From Oceanibaculum nanhaiense (GTDB lineage: Bacteria; Pseudomonadota; Alphaproteobacteria; Oceanibaculales; Oceanibaculaceae), in assembly GCF_002148795.1 (NCBI RefSeq), contig NZ_MPOB01000008.1, positions 1 through 64,000 on the forward strand: DNA of 64,000 nt. Direction: 5' to 3'. The notes under the pieces are model-generated. The model was not told where the DNA came from and ran no database searches. It worked only from the letters and a program-made list of their open reading frames with translations. Below are positions 39,890 through 47,382 of this stretch, in pieces. How positions within the stretch are numbered: the stretch's first letter is position 1; the number at the start of each line of letters is the position of its first letter. Position numbers and translations under genes: made by a program.

Positions 39890-40557
39890 CGGTCCGAGGC
39901 TTCCAGCCGGTGGCGCAGCGCCGCCCCGGCCTCCAGTATGTGCCGGCGCATCAGCTCCTCCGCCTCATCCGCCCGGCCCGCGCGCAGCGCCGCCAGAATG
40001 GCATGATGCTCGGCTTCCGAGCGCGGCTGCCAGCTCAGATCGCGCCAGGTGGCGAACAGGAACCGCGCCGCCGTGCGCTGCAGATCGTCGATGGCGGACA
40101 GCAGGCGCGGCATGCCGCAGGGTGCCGCCAGCAGGCGGTGGAACCGGCGGTTCGCCTCCTCCCACAGTTCGATCCGGTCGCTGCTCTCGATCTCCGCAAG
40201 CGCGCGTTCCGCCAGCTCCAGATCCGCTGCCGACAGGTTCGGCGCGGCATGGCGCAGCGCCAGCGCCTCCAGTGCCGCGCGCATCTCCGTCACCTCGCGC
40301 ACCATTGCCGGGTCCAGAGGCGCCACCCGCACGCCGCGCCGCGGCAGGCTGACCAGCAGCCCCTGCGCCTCCAGCCGGCGGAACGCTTCGCGCACCGGGA
40401 CATGGCTGGCGGCGAATTCGACCGCCACATGGTCCTGCCGGACCGGCGCGCCCGGCGGCAAGTCGCCCGACACGATGCGGGCCGCCAGCGCCTGCGCGAT
40501 ACGGCCGGCAACGGAATTGCCGTCCGCGATATCCATTTGATGCAATGCGTTCTTCAT
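39886..40557 (-). CDS. GntR-family regulator, FCD (FadR) subfamily
   Basis: 223 residues. The winged helix (GDLPPGAPVRQDHVAVEFAASHVPVREAFRRLEAQGLL, by segment) is followed by an all-helical FCD ligand domain with metal-site residues (RFHRLLAA, EAEHHAIL, RRHILEA). The gene is divergent from an aminotransferase across 36 nt with a perfect 13-bp palindrome. It probably controls that gene; the effector is unknown. Confidence 0.87.
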   Translation of the reverse strand: MKNALHQMDIADGNSVAGRIAQALAARIVSGDLPPGAPVRQDHVAVEFAASHVPVREAFRRLEAQGLLVSLPRRGVRVAPLDPAMVREVTEMRAALEALALRHAAPNLSAADLELAERALAEIESSDRIELWEEANRRFHRLLAAPCGMPRLLSAIDDLQRTAARFLFATWRDLSWQPRSEAEHHAILAALRAGRADEAEELMRRHILEAGAALRHRLEASDR

Positions 40558-40563
40558 GATTTT

Positions 40564-40576
40564 ATAGATTATCTAT
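40564..40576. promoter_or_regulatory. Candidate GntR operator
   Basis: ATAGAT-T-ATCTAT is a perfect palindrome centred in the 36-nt divergent gap. Its AT content contrasts with the flanks, and its size fits FCD-type GntR sites. Confidence 0.65.
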
Positions 40577-40593
40577 TATTTGGAGAAATAGCC

Positions 40594-41760
40594 ATGACCC
40601 GCAAGCGCCCTTCCCGTCTGCAGCATATCGCCGGCATCGGCGTGGACCGTATGGGAGCAATCGCCGACATGTCAGGCAAGGATTTCCTGCGCTTGGAAAA
40701 TCTGGACGTCGATATCCCGCCCGACCCGGAGGCGGTGGAGCGTACCCGCAAGGCCGCCGCCCATGATGACGACAATTCCTATCTGCCCTTCATCGGCCAG
40801 GCCCATTTGCGCGACGTCGCGGCGCGCCATGTCTCCGACCTGTCGGGCGTGCCCTATAGCGGCGCGCGCAATTGCGTGATTTCCGCCGGCGGCCTGTCCG
40901 GCATCCTGAATGCGCTGCTGGCCACCATCGAAGTCAGCGACGAGGTGATCGTCACCGACCCAACCTATGCCGGCCTGATCAACCGCGTGCGGCTGGCCGG
41001 CAGCGTGCCGAAATTCGTGCCTTTCACCTTCACCCCGGGCGGTGAATGGAGGCTGGACCGGGATGCGCTGCGCGCCGCCATCGGCCCGAAGGTGACGGCG
41101 ATGCTGCTGATGTCGCCCTCGATGCCGTCGGGCGGCTGCCTCGATGCCGGCGACTGGGATCTGGTCGCCAGCCTGTGCGTCGCCAGCGATCTGCTGCTGA
41201 TCCTCGACACGGCGATGGAGCGGCTGGTCTATGACAACCGCCCGGTGATCCATCCCGCCGGCCTGCCCGGCATGGCGGCGCGCACCATCACCGTCGGTTC
41301 CTCCGCCAAGGAGCTGCGCATGATCGGCTGGCGGGTGGGCTGGACCGTGGCGCCGGAAGCCTTCATGCCCGACCTGATCGCCGTCTCGCTGGCCAATGTC
41401 GTGGTGCCGGTCGGCATCGCCCAGGACGCCGCCGCCATCGCGCTGGACCGCTCCCGCACCACCCTTGCCCCCTATGTCGCGGAGCTTCAGGCCCGGCGCG
41501 ACACCGTGCTGGAGGAACTGAAGGGTCTGCCGGCCGGCGTGCCGGGCGGCGGCTGGTCGCTGCTGCTGCGTGTCAGCGACTTCGACATCGATGGCGAGAC
41601 CATGTCGCAGCGGCTGCTGGAGGAAGGCGTGTGCGCCACCGCCATGGCCGGCTGGGGCGAACGGCACGGGGCGCACTATATCCGCTTCGTCTATGCCAAC
41701 GAGCCGGTGCCGCGGCTGAAGCTGCTGGGCGAGCGGGTGCGCCGCGCCCTGCGGCTGTAA
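40594..41760 (+). CDS. PLP-dependent class I/II aminotransferase
   Basis: 388 residues from ATG 40594. The fold-type I core is visible: GGLSGILNALLAT cofactor region, DPTYAGLINRV, the SPSMPSGG substrate segment and SSAKELRMIGWRVGW with the PLP Lys. The substrate is not evident. GGAG lies about 9 nt before the ATG; the frame is open far upstream through the GntR gene but has no coding support there. Divergent GntR control is likely. Confidence 0.85.
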   Translation: MTRKRPSRLQHIAGIGVDRMGAIADMSGKDFLRLENLDVDIPPDPEAVERTRKAAAHDDDNSYLPFIGQAHLRDVAARHVSDLSGVPYSGARNCVISAGGLSGILNALLATIEVSDEVIVTDPTYAGLINRVRLAGSVPKFVPFTFTPGGEWRLDRDALRAAIGPKVTAMLLMSPSMPSGGCLDAGDWDLVASLCVASDLLLILDTAMERLVYDNRPVIHPAGLPGMAARTITVGSSAKELRMIGWRVGWTVAPEAFMPDLIAVSLANVVVPVGIAQDAAAIALDRSRTTLAPYVAELQARRDTVLEELKGLPAGVPGGGWSLLLRVSDFDIDGETMSQRLLEEGVCATAMAGWGERHGAHYIRFVYANEPVPRLKLLGERVRRALRL

Positions 41761-41862
41761 CCGCCAGACAAGCGCTATTCCCTCGGCGCGCTTAATATCG
41801 TATTTGGCTACCCATGCATTGGCGGCAACAAGTGCCGCCTCCCCAAATCCATAGGAGCCACC

Positions 41863-42450
41863 ATGTCGAACCGCAAAGCGCCCGTCGATCATCCGATCCT
41901 GCCGTTGATGCAGGAGCGCTGGAGCCCGCGCGCCCTGACCAACACCGCGATCCCGGCGAACACCGTGCTGACCCTGCTGGAGGCCGCGCGCTGGACGCCC
42001 TCGGCCAGCAACATCCAGCCCTGGGGCTTCATCATCGACGAGGCCGGCAGCGCCAGCTTCGCGCAGACGCTGACCTATCTGAAGCCGGGCAATTTGCCCT
42101 GGGCGCGCAACGCCGCCTTGCTGGGCGTCGCCCTGGTGAACGAGAACCGGCCGGACGGCACGCGCAACCCGCATGCCGAATATGATGTCGGCCAGGCGGT
42201 CGCCTACCTGACCCTGCAGGCAGCATCCGAGGGGTTGTATGTGCACCAGATGGCGGGTTTCCTGCCGGAGAAGGTACAGGAGCATGCCGGGCTGCCGGAA
42301 GGCTGGCGCGCGCTGACCATGTTCGCCATCGGCGGGCTGGGCGACGCGGCGAGCCTGCCGGAGGAGATCGCCCAGCGCGAGACCGCGCCGCGCGTGCGCA
42401 AGCCGATGGCCGAGTTCTGCTTCCGCGGGACATGGGGCAAGGCGCTCTGA
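41863..42450 (+). CDS. Nitroreductase family protein
   Basis: 195 residues of the FMN-dependent nitroreductase fold: RWSPRAL near the N-terminus, TPSASNIQPWGFI and the C-terminal PRVRKPMAEF. It reduces nitro-compounds, quinones or related electrophiles with NAD(P)H; the physiological substrate is unknown. A good AGGAG lies upstream. It ends at an intrinsic terminator (42474-42505). Confidence 0.87.
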   Translation: MSNRKAPVDHPILPLMQERWSPRALTNTAIPANTVLTLLEAARWTPSASNIQPWGFIIDEAGSASFAQTLTYLKPGNLPWARNAALLGVALVNENRPDGTRNPHAEYDVGQAVAYLTLQAASEGLYVHQMAGFLPEKVQEHAGLPEGWRALTMFAIGGLGDAASLPEEIAQRETAPRVRKPMAEFCFRGTWGKAL

Positions 42451-42473
42451 CCGGCAACTGAGTCCATAAGGGG

Positions 42474-42505
42474 CGGGAGCCGGCCCTGCCGGTTCCCGTC
42501 TTTTT
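42474..42505 (+). terminator. Intrinsic terminator after the nitroreductase gene
   Basis: CGGGAGCCGG pairs with CCGGTTCCCG (one G-U) over a 5-nt loop and is followed by TCTTTTT. This is a textbook rho-independent terminator. Confidence 0.9.
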
Positions 42506-42585
42506 ACGCCCCCTTTTGCGCCCCTGCACATCGCCGCCGCACACCCCATATCAAGGACATCGACCACCAGCGGCGGAAGGATGAG

Positions 42586-43029
42586 ATGAGCTACGCCAAG
42601 ACCAAGGAAGCCATCGCCCGGCTGACGCCCGAACAGTACCGGGTGACGCAGGAGAACGGCACCGAACGCCCCTTCACCGGCGAGTACAACGACAACAAGG
42701 CACCCGGCCTCTATGTCGATATCGTGTCCGGGGAACCGCTGTTCGCCTCCTCCGATAAGTTCGAATCGGGCTGCGGCTGGCCCAGCTTCACCAAACCCAT
42801 CGTACCGGCGCATGTGGCGGAGCTGCGCGACACCAGCCACGGCATGGTCCGCGTCGAGGTGCGCTCCGCCCATGGCGACAGCCATCTCGGCCATGTCTTC
42901 GAGGATGGGCCGCGCGACCGCGGCGGCCTGCGCTACTGCATCAATTCCGCATCGCTGCGCTTCATCCCGCGCGACCGCATGGCGGAAGAGGGCTATGAAG
43001 AGTATCTCGACCAGGTAAAGGAGAGCTGA
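42586..43029 (+). CDS. msrB: Peptide-methionine (R)-S-oxide reductase
   Basis: 147 residues. The catalytic Cys is in [12 protein letters not shown] and the resolving Cys is likely in SGCGWPSF. The two CXXC pairs that bind structural zinc in most MsrB proteins are missing ([11 protein letters not shown] and [12 protein letters not shown] instead). It therefore belongs to the zinc-less subgroup. It repairs R-methionine sulfoxide. msrA starts 1 nt after its stop, so they form an operon. Confidence 0.93.
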   Translation: MSYAKTKEAIARLTPEQYRVTQENGTERPFTGEYNDNKAPGLYVDIVSGEPLFASSDKFESGCGWPSFTKPIVPAHVAELRDTSHGMVRVEVRSAHGDSHLGHVFEDGPRDRGGLRYCINSASLRFIPRDRMAEEGYEEYLDQVKES

Positions 43030-43030
43030 C

Positions 43031-43537
43031 ATGACCGAAACCGCAATTCTGGCCGGCGGCTGCTTCTGGGGCATGCAGGATCTGATCCGCCGGCAGCCCG
43101 GCATCCTCTCGACCCGCGTCGGCTATACCGGCGGCGACGTGCCGAACGCAACCTACCGCAACCATGGCAGCCATGCCGAGGGCATCGAGATCGTCTTCGA
43201 CCCGGCCATCACCAGCTACCGCCGCATCCTGGAATATTTCTTCCAGATCCACGATCCGACGACGCCGAACCGCCAGGGCAATGATGTCGGCCCCTCCTAC
43301 CGTTCGGCGATCTATTATCTGAGCGAGGAGCAGAAGCGCGTGGCGCTGGACACCATCGCCGATGTGAACGCCTCCGGCCTGTGGCCCGGCAGGGTGGTGA
43401 CGGAGGTGGAGCCGGCCGGCGATTTCTGGCAGGCCGAGCCGGAGCATCAGGATTATCTGGAGCGCATCCCCAACGGCTATACCTGCCACTTCCCGCGCGC
43501 CAACTGGGTGCTGCCGAAGCGTAGCGCCGCCGAATAA
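43031..43537 (+). CDS. msrA: Peptide-methionine (S)-S-oxide reductase
   Basis: 168 residues. The catalytic GCFWG motif is at residues 10-14 and the supporting [12 protein letters not shown] and RSAIYY segments are intact. It reduces S-methionine sulfoxide. It is encoded directly after msrB. No terminator T-tract follows; instead GGGGCGGA/TCCGCCCC can pair across an A9 run at the start of the next promoter. Confidence 0.95.
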   Translation: MTETAILAGGCFWGMQDLIRRQPGILSTRVGYTGGDVPNATYRNHGSHAEGIEIVFDPAITSYRRILEYFFQIHDPTTPNRQGNDVGPSYRSAIYYLSEEQKRVALDTIADVNASGLWPGRVVTEVEPAGDFWQAEPEHQDYLERIPNGYTCHFPRANWVLPKRSAAE

Positions 43538-43570
43538 AGGGGCGGAGTAAAAAAAAAGTTCGGGCGCGCG

Positions 43571-43597
43571 TGTCACATTCCGCCCCTCTGTCTCGTC
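43571..43597 (+). promoter_or_regulatory. ECF41-type promoter
   Basis: TGTCACA (43571-43577), a 16-nt spacer and CGTC (43594-43597) match the ECF41 consensus TGTCACA-N16-CGTC. The match is 44 nt upstream of the decarboxylase gene whose operon encodes the ECF41 sigma factor itself, so the operon is probably autoregulated. Confidence 0.82.
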
Positions 43598-43641
43598 AAG
43601 CAGGCATCGACCCTGTTTACCTGACGAGAAGGAAGCGAAAG

Positions 43642-44100
43642 ATGACACCGCGTCTGAACAATCCGCACGGCCTCGGCACCGGCCCGATCAAGGCCATGGT
43701 GGCGCTGGAGGGGGCCCTGTCGAAATGCAGCCTCGACCATGGGCTGCTGGAGCTGGTGAAGCTGCGGGCCTCGCAGATCAATGGCTGCGCCTTCTGCATC
43801 CACATGCATTCGACCTGGCTGCGGTCCTCCGGCGAGAGTGAGATGCGCCTCTACATGCTGAACGCCTGGCGCGAATCCTCGCTCTACACAACGCGCGAGC
43901 GCGCCGCCCTGGCCTGGACCGACGCGCTGACCCTGCTTGCCGAAACCGGCGCACCGGACGAGGATTACGCTCTGGTAAAGGCCGAGTTCAGCGAGGAGGA
44001 ACAGGTGGACCTGACCATCGCCATCGGCGCCATCAATGTGTGGAACCGGCTGCAGGTCGGCTTCCGCGCCGCGCATCCGGTGGATAAGGCGGCCGCTTGA
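43642..44100 (+). CDS. Carboxymuconolactone decarboxylase family protein (AhpD-like)
   Basis: 152 residues. The AhpD-type redox motif is present as CAFCIHMH (CXXC plus His). This is the C member of the COE group (carboxymuconolactone decarboxylase, oxidoreductase, epimerase) that accompanies ECF41 sigma factors. It probably works as a thiol-dependent peroxidase or peroxiredoxin partner rather than a true decarboxylase; that is inference. AAGGAAG lies 8 nt before ATG 43642. It overlaps the sigma gene by TTGA. Confidence 0.88.
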   Translation: MTPRLNNPHGLGTGPIKAMVALEGALSKCSLDHGLLELVKLRASQINGCAFCIHMHSTWLRSSGESEMRLYMLNAWRESSLYTTRERAALAWTDALTLLAETGAPDEDYALVKAEFSEEEQVDLTIAIGAINVWNRLQVGFRAAHPVDKAAA

Positions 44101-44975
44101 GCCATCAGGCCGCCCTCACCGGCCCGTTCGAGGCGCAGCGGCCGCGGCTGCTGCGTCTCGCCTACCGCATGCTGGGCTCCCGCGCGGAATCCGAGGATAT
44201 CGTGCAGGAGGCCTGGCTGCGCTGGCAGGCCGCCGACCGCAGCAGCGTCGCAGAGCCGGCGGCCTATCTCAGCCGCATCGTGACCCGGCTGTGCCTGGAT
44301 GCGCTGAAATCCGCCCGCGCACGGCGCGAGACCTATATCGGCCCCTGGCTGCCGGAGCCGGTCGCCGAACCGCCGGAAGAGGAACCCCGCGCCGACGAGC
44401 TGACCCTGACCCTGATGCTGGCGCTGGAGCGGCTGTCGCCGCTGGAGCGCGCCGCCTTCCCGCTGCATGACGTGTTTGCGGTGCCGCTGGGCGAGATCGC
44501 CGCGACGCTGGAACGCGAGCCGGCCGCCGTGCGCCAGCTGGCCGCGCGCGCCCGCCGGCATGTGCGCGAAGCCCGGCCGCGCTACGCGGTCGGGCGGGAG
44601 GAAGGCGAGCGGCTGGCCCGCGCCTTCTTCGATGCCTCCTCGAAGGGCGATGTGCAGGCATTGAGCGCCCTGCTGGCCGAGGAGGCGGTGCTGCACGCCG
44701 ATGGCGGCGGCAAGGTGATCGCCTTCCACAACCCGATCATCGGGCTGGCGCGCATCCTGCGCCTCTATGCCGGCCTGCGGCGTAAATACAGCCCCGAGCA
44801 GATCGTGCTGCTGCGCCCGCTGCGCATCGACGGGCTGCCCGGCTATCTCAGCCGCGAACGCGACGGCATCCTGCAGACCACCGCCTTCGACATACGCGAC
44901 GGCCGCATCGCCGCCATCTACATCACCCGCAACCCGGATAAACTCGCCCGGCTGGTGGATGAGGTGGGGGTGTGA
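44097..44975 (+). CDS. ECF41-family RNA polymerase sigma factor with SnoaL-like C-terminal domain
   Basis: 292 residues. Sigma region 2 (RLAYRMLGSRAESEDIVQEAWLRW, by segment) and region 4 (LSPLERAAFPLHDVF) are followed by a SnoaL-like extension. All three ECF41 signatures are present: WLPEP (84-88), DGGGK (202-206) and NPDKL (279-283). No anti-sigma gene is nearby; in ECF41 factors the C-terminal domain controls activity. The start is TTG 44097 within the stop of the decarboxylase gene, so it is translationally coupled. Confidence 0.93.
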   Translation: MSHQAALTGPFEAQRPRLLRLAYRMLGSRAESEDIVQEAWLRWQAADRSSVAEPAAYLSRIVTRLCLDALKSARARRETYIGPWLPEPVAEPPEEEPRADELTLTLMLALERLSPLERAAFPLHDVFAVPLGEIAATLEREPAAVRQLAARARRHVREARPRYAVGREEGERLARAFFDASSKGDVQALSALLAEEAVLHADGGGKVIAFHNPIIGLARILRLYAGLRRKYSPEQIVLLRPLRIDGLPGYLSRERDGILQTTAFDIRDGRIAAIYITRNPDKLARLVDEVGV

Positions 44976-45013
44976 AATGCAAAACTCAATTTCTGAGTAT
45001 TATCTAACTGTGT

Positions 45014-45544
45014 TTAGGTGAGTGAGCGGGGATGAATCTCAACCAACCTTCCCCTGCGGTCAGCAACGCTATTGCGAAAAGCGGCAACGACACCTCTCTC
45101 AACCGCAGAGGAGTCCACAATGCAAGCCGTCATGCCGGAAATTCTCTCATCAGAAAACCACTGCTCGAACTGGTCGAGGCCACCAACTCGCCCTAGCGGT
45201 TTAGGCTCGAAAGAATTTAATCGTAACATAACAGCTTCAATATAGTTCATCGACCGATGATGAAAATAACTCATGATAAACTTATGATCAAAATGTGGCT
45301 TAGGGAAAACCGGCCTACCACGTAAATCGATTATCGTCTTAATGGAATTTTTAGCAAGAACGCCCAAAAGAACATTCTGATCTATATTATCCAAAGTTAC
45401 GAATACAATAGATGCGATCTTCTCATAAGCTCCAGTGAAAAGATCGAGCTGCTGAGGATGAAGTCCATCTACTATCACACGTTCCGAAAGCTCATTCTTC
45501 GAGGCCGATGTGATAGGGAAGCTCAGTATGTTATTCTCCCGCAT
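45014..45544 (-). CDS. Small unknown protein with a degenerate DUF488-like pattern, partner of the deaminase
   Basis: About 176 residues, not a recognised named protein. Residues 62-103 (LAKNSIKTIIDLRGRP ... PHFDHK ... MNYIE) resemble the DUF488 first half: a helix, a strand, then D-R-R-P (IDLRGRP at 72-78). The C-terminal part (ACIVDSSAVERGVV, around residue 141) resembles the DUF488 CxxxxCHR segment with the CHR reduced to VER. ATG 45544 is chosen for AAGG 9 nt upstream; ATG 45550 and TTG 45565 are also possible. It overlaps the deaminase stop by 14 bp, so the two are translationally coupled. Function unknown. Confidence 0.7.
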   Translation of the reverse strand: MRENNILSFPITSASKNELSERVIVDGLHPQQLDLFTGAYEKIASIVFVTLDNIDQNVLLGVLAKNSIKTIIDLRGRPVFPKPHFDHKFIMSYFHHRSMNYIEAVMLRLNSFEPKPLGRVGGLDQFEQWFSDERISGMTACIVDSSAVERGVVAAFRNSVADRRGRLVEIHPRSLT

Positions 45545-47216
45545 CGACATGAGCCTTAGTCTCAAATTCTGGAATCAGTTTGACTGCCTCACGCTCTACA
45601 GCATCTAGCTCGCGCAGCCTAACCGCATAGAAGGGCACTCCTCCCCTCTTAGGTGCATATCGACCATTCGATTCTTTGATCTCACCCCGCTTGACGAAAA
45701 AATCTTCATACATCCGTGGGCCAACACCAGTGTATGGAACGACCGCCATCTTGGTCTGAGCCCGAGCTTGCTCCGATCCAGAACCGAAGGCTGGCAATTC
45801 GCTTACTATAGCATCGGAATGGAGTTCGCAGGCGAGGCTTTTAGTATAAGGTTCGATAAAGTAAACGCGTGACACGCCGGCCGCCACGAGATGCCGAGCG
45901 CAATTATGGCACGGATAAGTTGTTACGTAGAGTGATGAATTGACGGTCTTTGCACCCGAACGGGCTGCCGCCAATAGCGCCGTCATCTCAGCGTGTATTG
46001 CACGCGAATATTCGATTGCATCCTTAACGCCAGGCATATCACGGAGCCTAGATGACACAGAAGTCAACACGTCACTAACTTTAGCCGAAACCGTTTCTCT
46101 CGATTCCGCAGCCAGATCTTTTCCCATCACTTCATCTAGCGGCACGAGCTGTTTGGCGATGTCATCAGAAAGATTCTCGGCCATCCACATGGCAATCTTC
46201 TCGTAGAGCTCGTGCTTTTTTCGATCATTATGGCAGCCGATAAACGTTCCTTTCTCGGAATCAAACTCCCAAGCGAAACAACGATTGTCTGGATTGGAAT
46301 CGCCATCGTATATCCCCCCACCGAACTTAGGGGGGTCGTTAACCCCCGTGGCAATAAGTGTCCCATCAGGCGACATAAGAGCGGCACCAACCTGACGCGA
46401 AAGACATGCAGACTGAAGAGAGGCCGCATAAGCGTGATAAATCGCGCGTTCACCGCTCGTTGGACGAACCAATTGCTCATCAAGCAATAAATGAATGAAC
46501 CGATCAATGTCGACATTCATCGCCGCTCCACTGGGCGAGTCGCTCGTATTGTCGAGAAAGAAATCCGCGAGATGGAAGGCGTCGCGAACGCGTTGCCCAT
46601 ACTTGTGTTCGTCGTCCTTCGCGTCGCGCCGCATAAAGTTGACAACTTTTTCCCGAGGAACTCCCCCATACTTCACGCCTTGGACCTTCGTTCCAATCAA
46701 GCGCTTTTCGCGCTTGGACTCGTCACAATGAACCGCGACCAGCCGGAACGAGAGGTCATACACCTGCCGCAAGAGATGCACCTCCTCAGGATGCTTGAGC
46801 GAGTCAAGTACAAAGGCAAGTTTGCTCTCACCCGGCGTAGCTTCTCCCCGAGCAGCCTTGATTTTAGTGATGACGGCGACAGCCAAGGCATGCCCACCAT
46901 AATCTTTGCGTAATTTATCGCCGAGATTTTGTAGCTCAGAAGCTCTCTGAAAGCGCGTCAAACCCTCGTTCGCACCCTCTACGATTTCTGGAAGCTTAGG
47001 ATCCAAAATTTGTATAATTAGATTGCTTAGCTTAACCGGTACAACTGTGTAACCAGCTTCCTCCAGCATAACGCAAATACGCTTACCCGCTGTGGATGTT
47101 CCTGCACCAGCGTGGCCTACAACACCGATCACTAACTCTTTAGACGTCGGCGAAATATTAGCGATGTCGGGCAAAGACGCGTCATTAGCGGCGGTCATCT
47201 TCGGTTTAGTCGCCAT
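45531..47216 (-). CDS. P-loop/deoxycytidylate deaminase fusion, anti-phage AvcD/DcdV type
   Basis: 561 residues. The N-terminal P-loop domain has GHAGAGTSTAGK (34-45) with Thr where the classic Walker A Lys would be, and the FVLDSLKHPEEV segment (135-146) typical of this family. The C-terminal dCMP-deaminase domain has zinc ligands HAE (H408, catalytic E410) and PCHNC (C436, C439). Members of this architecture deplete deoxycytidine nucleotides during phage infection. The gene is AT-rich compared with its surroundings. It is followed, overlapping, by the 176-residue unknown gene. A housekeeping dCMP deaminase is unlikely given the length and fused P-loop. Confidence 0.87.
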   Translation of the reverse strand: MATKPKMTAANDASLPDIANISPTSKELVIGVVGHAGAGTSTAGKRICVMLEEAGYTVVPVKLSNLIIQILDPKLPEIVEGANEGLTRFQRASELQNLGDKLRKDYGGHALAVAVITKIKAARGEATPGESKLAFVLDSLKHPEEVHLLRQVYDLSFRLVAVHCDESKREKRLIGTKVQGVKYGGVPREKVVNFMRRDAKDDEHKYGQRVRDAFHLADFFLDNTSDSPSGAAMNVDIDRFIHLLLDEQLVRPTSGERAIYHAYAASLQSACLSRQVGAALMSPDGTLIATGVNDPPKFGGGIYDGDSNPDNRCFAWEFDSEKGTFIGCHNDRKKHELYEKIAMWMAENLSDDIAKQLVPLDEVMGKDLAAESRETVSAKVSDVLTSVSSRLRDMPGVKDAIEYSRAIHAEMTALLAAARSGAKTVNSSLYVTTYPCHNCARHLVAAGVSRVYFIEPYTKSLACELHSDAIVSELPAFGSGSEQARAQTKMAVVPYTGVGPRMYEDFFVKRGEIKESNGRYAPKRGGVPFYAVRLRELDAVEREAVKLIPEFETKAHVDAGE

Positions 47217-47382
47217 ATGCCCCCCCGAACATCGCTCTCAAGATAGTTTCGCCTCAAATTCCACCACAAGGGGGAAGACCATCTTGCTCATTAACCCTTT
47301 GTACGTTCCCACCTCATAAGTCGATCTTGTCTTACTGACAAGTCGCCCATCTTTTCGATTAACGCCGCCGCTTTCGCTCCCC
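47217..47382 (-). promoter_or_regulatory. Upstream region of the deaminase operon with candidate promoter
   Basis: On the minus strand TTGTCA (47336-47341), a 17-nt spacer and TATGAG (47313-47318) form a plausible promoter, giving a 5' leader of about 90 nt. A perfect inverted repeat TTGTC-TTACT-GACAA (47327-47341) overlaps the -35. In described AvcD systems a non-coding RNA next to the gene inhibits the deaminase, so this leader is where such an RNA could lie. None can be recognised by sequence. Confidence 0.4.

Larger units (their letters stand above)
44976..47382. other. AT-rich accessory insert between the ECF41 sigma gene and guaA
   Basis: This stretch is visibly richer in A/T than its neighbours and uses A/T-ending codons. 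It carries two overlapping minus-strand genes of defence type and lies directly against the 3' end of guaA, a known integration site for mobile elements in bacteria. No integrase, transposase or flanking direct repeat was found, so it may be a remnant or a recombination-acquired cassette. A weak hairpin ACTCA-ATTTC-TGAGT sits at 44984-44998. Confidence 0.65.

Noticed and set aside
45014-45565. Small gene as a frameshifted tail of the deaminase
   Set aside because: The deaminase has complete zinc motifs and a normal end; the small protein has its own fold-like pattern, start and ribosome-binding site.
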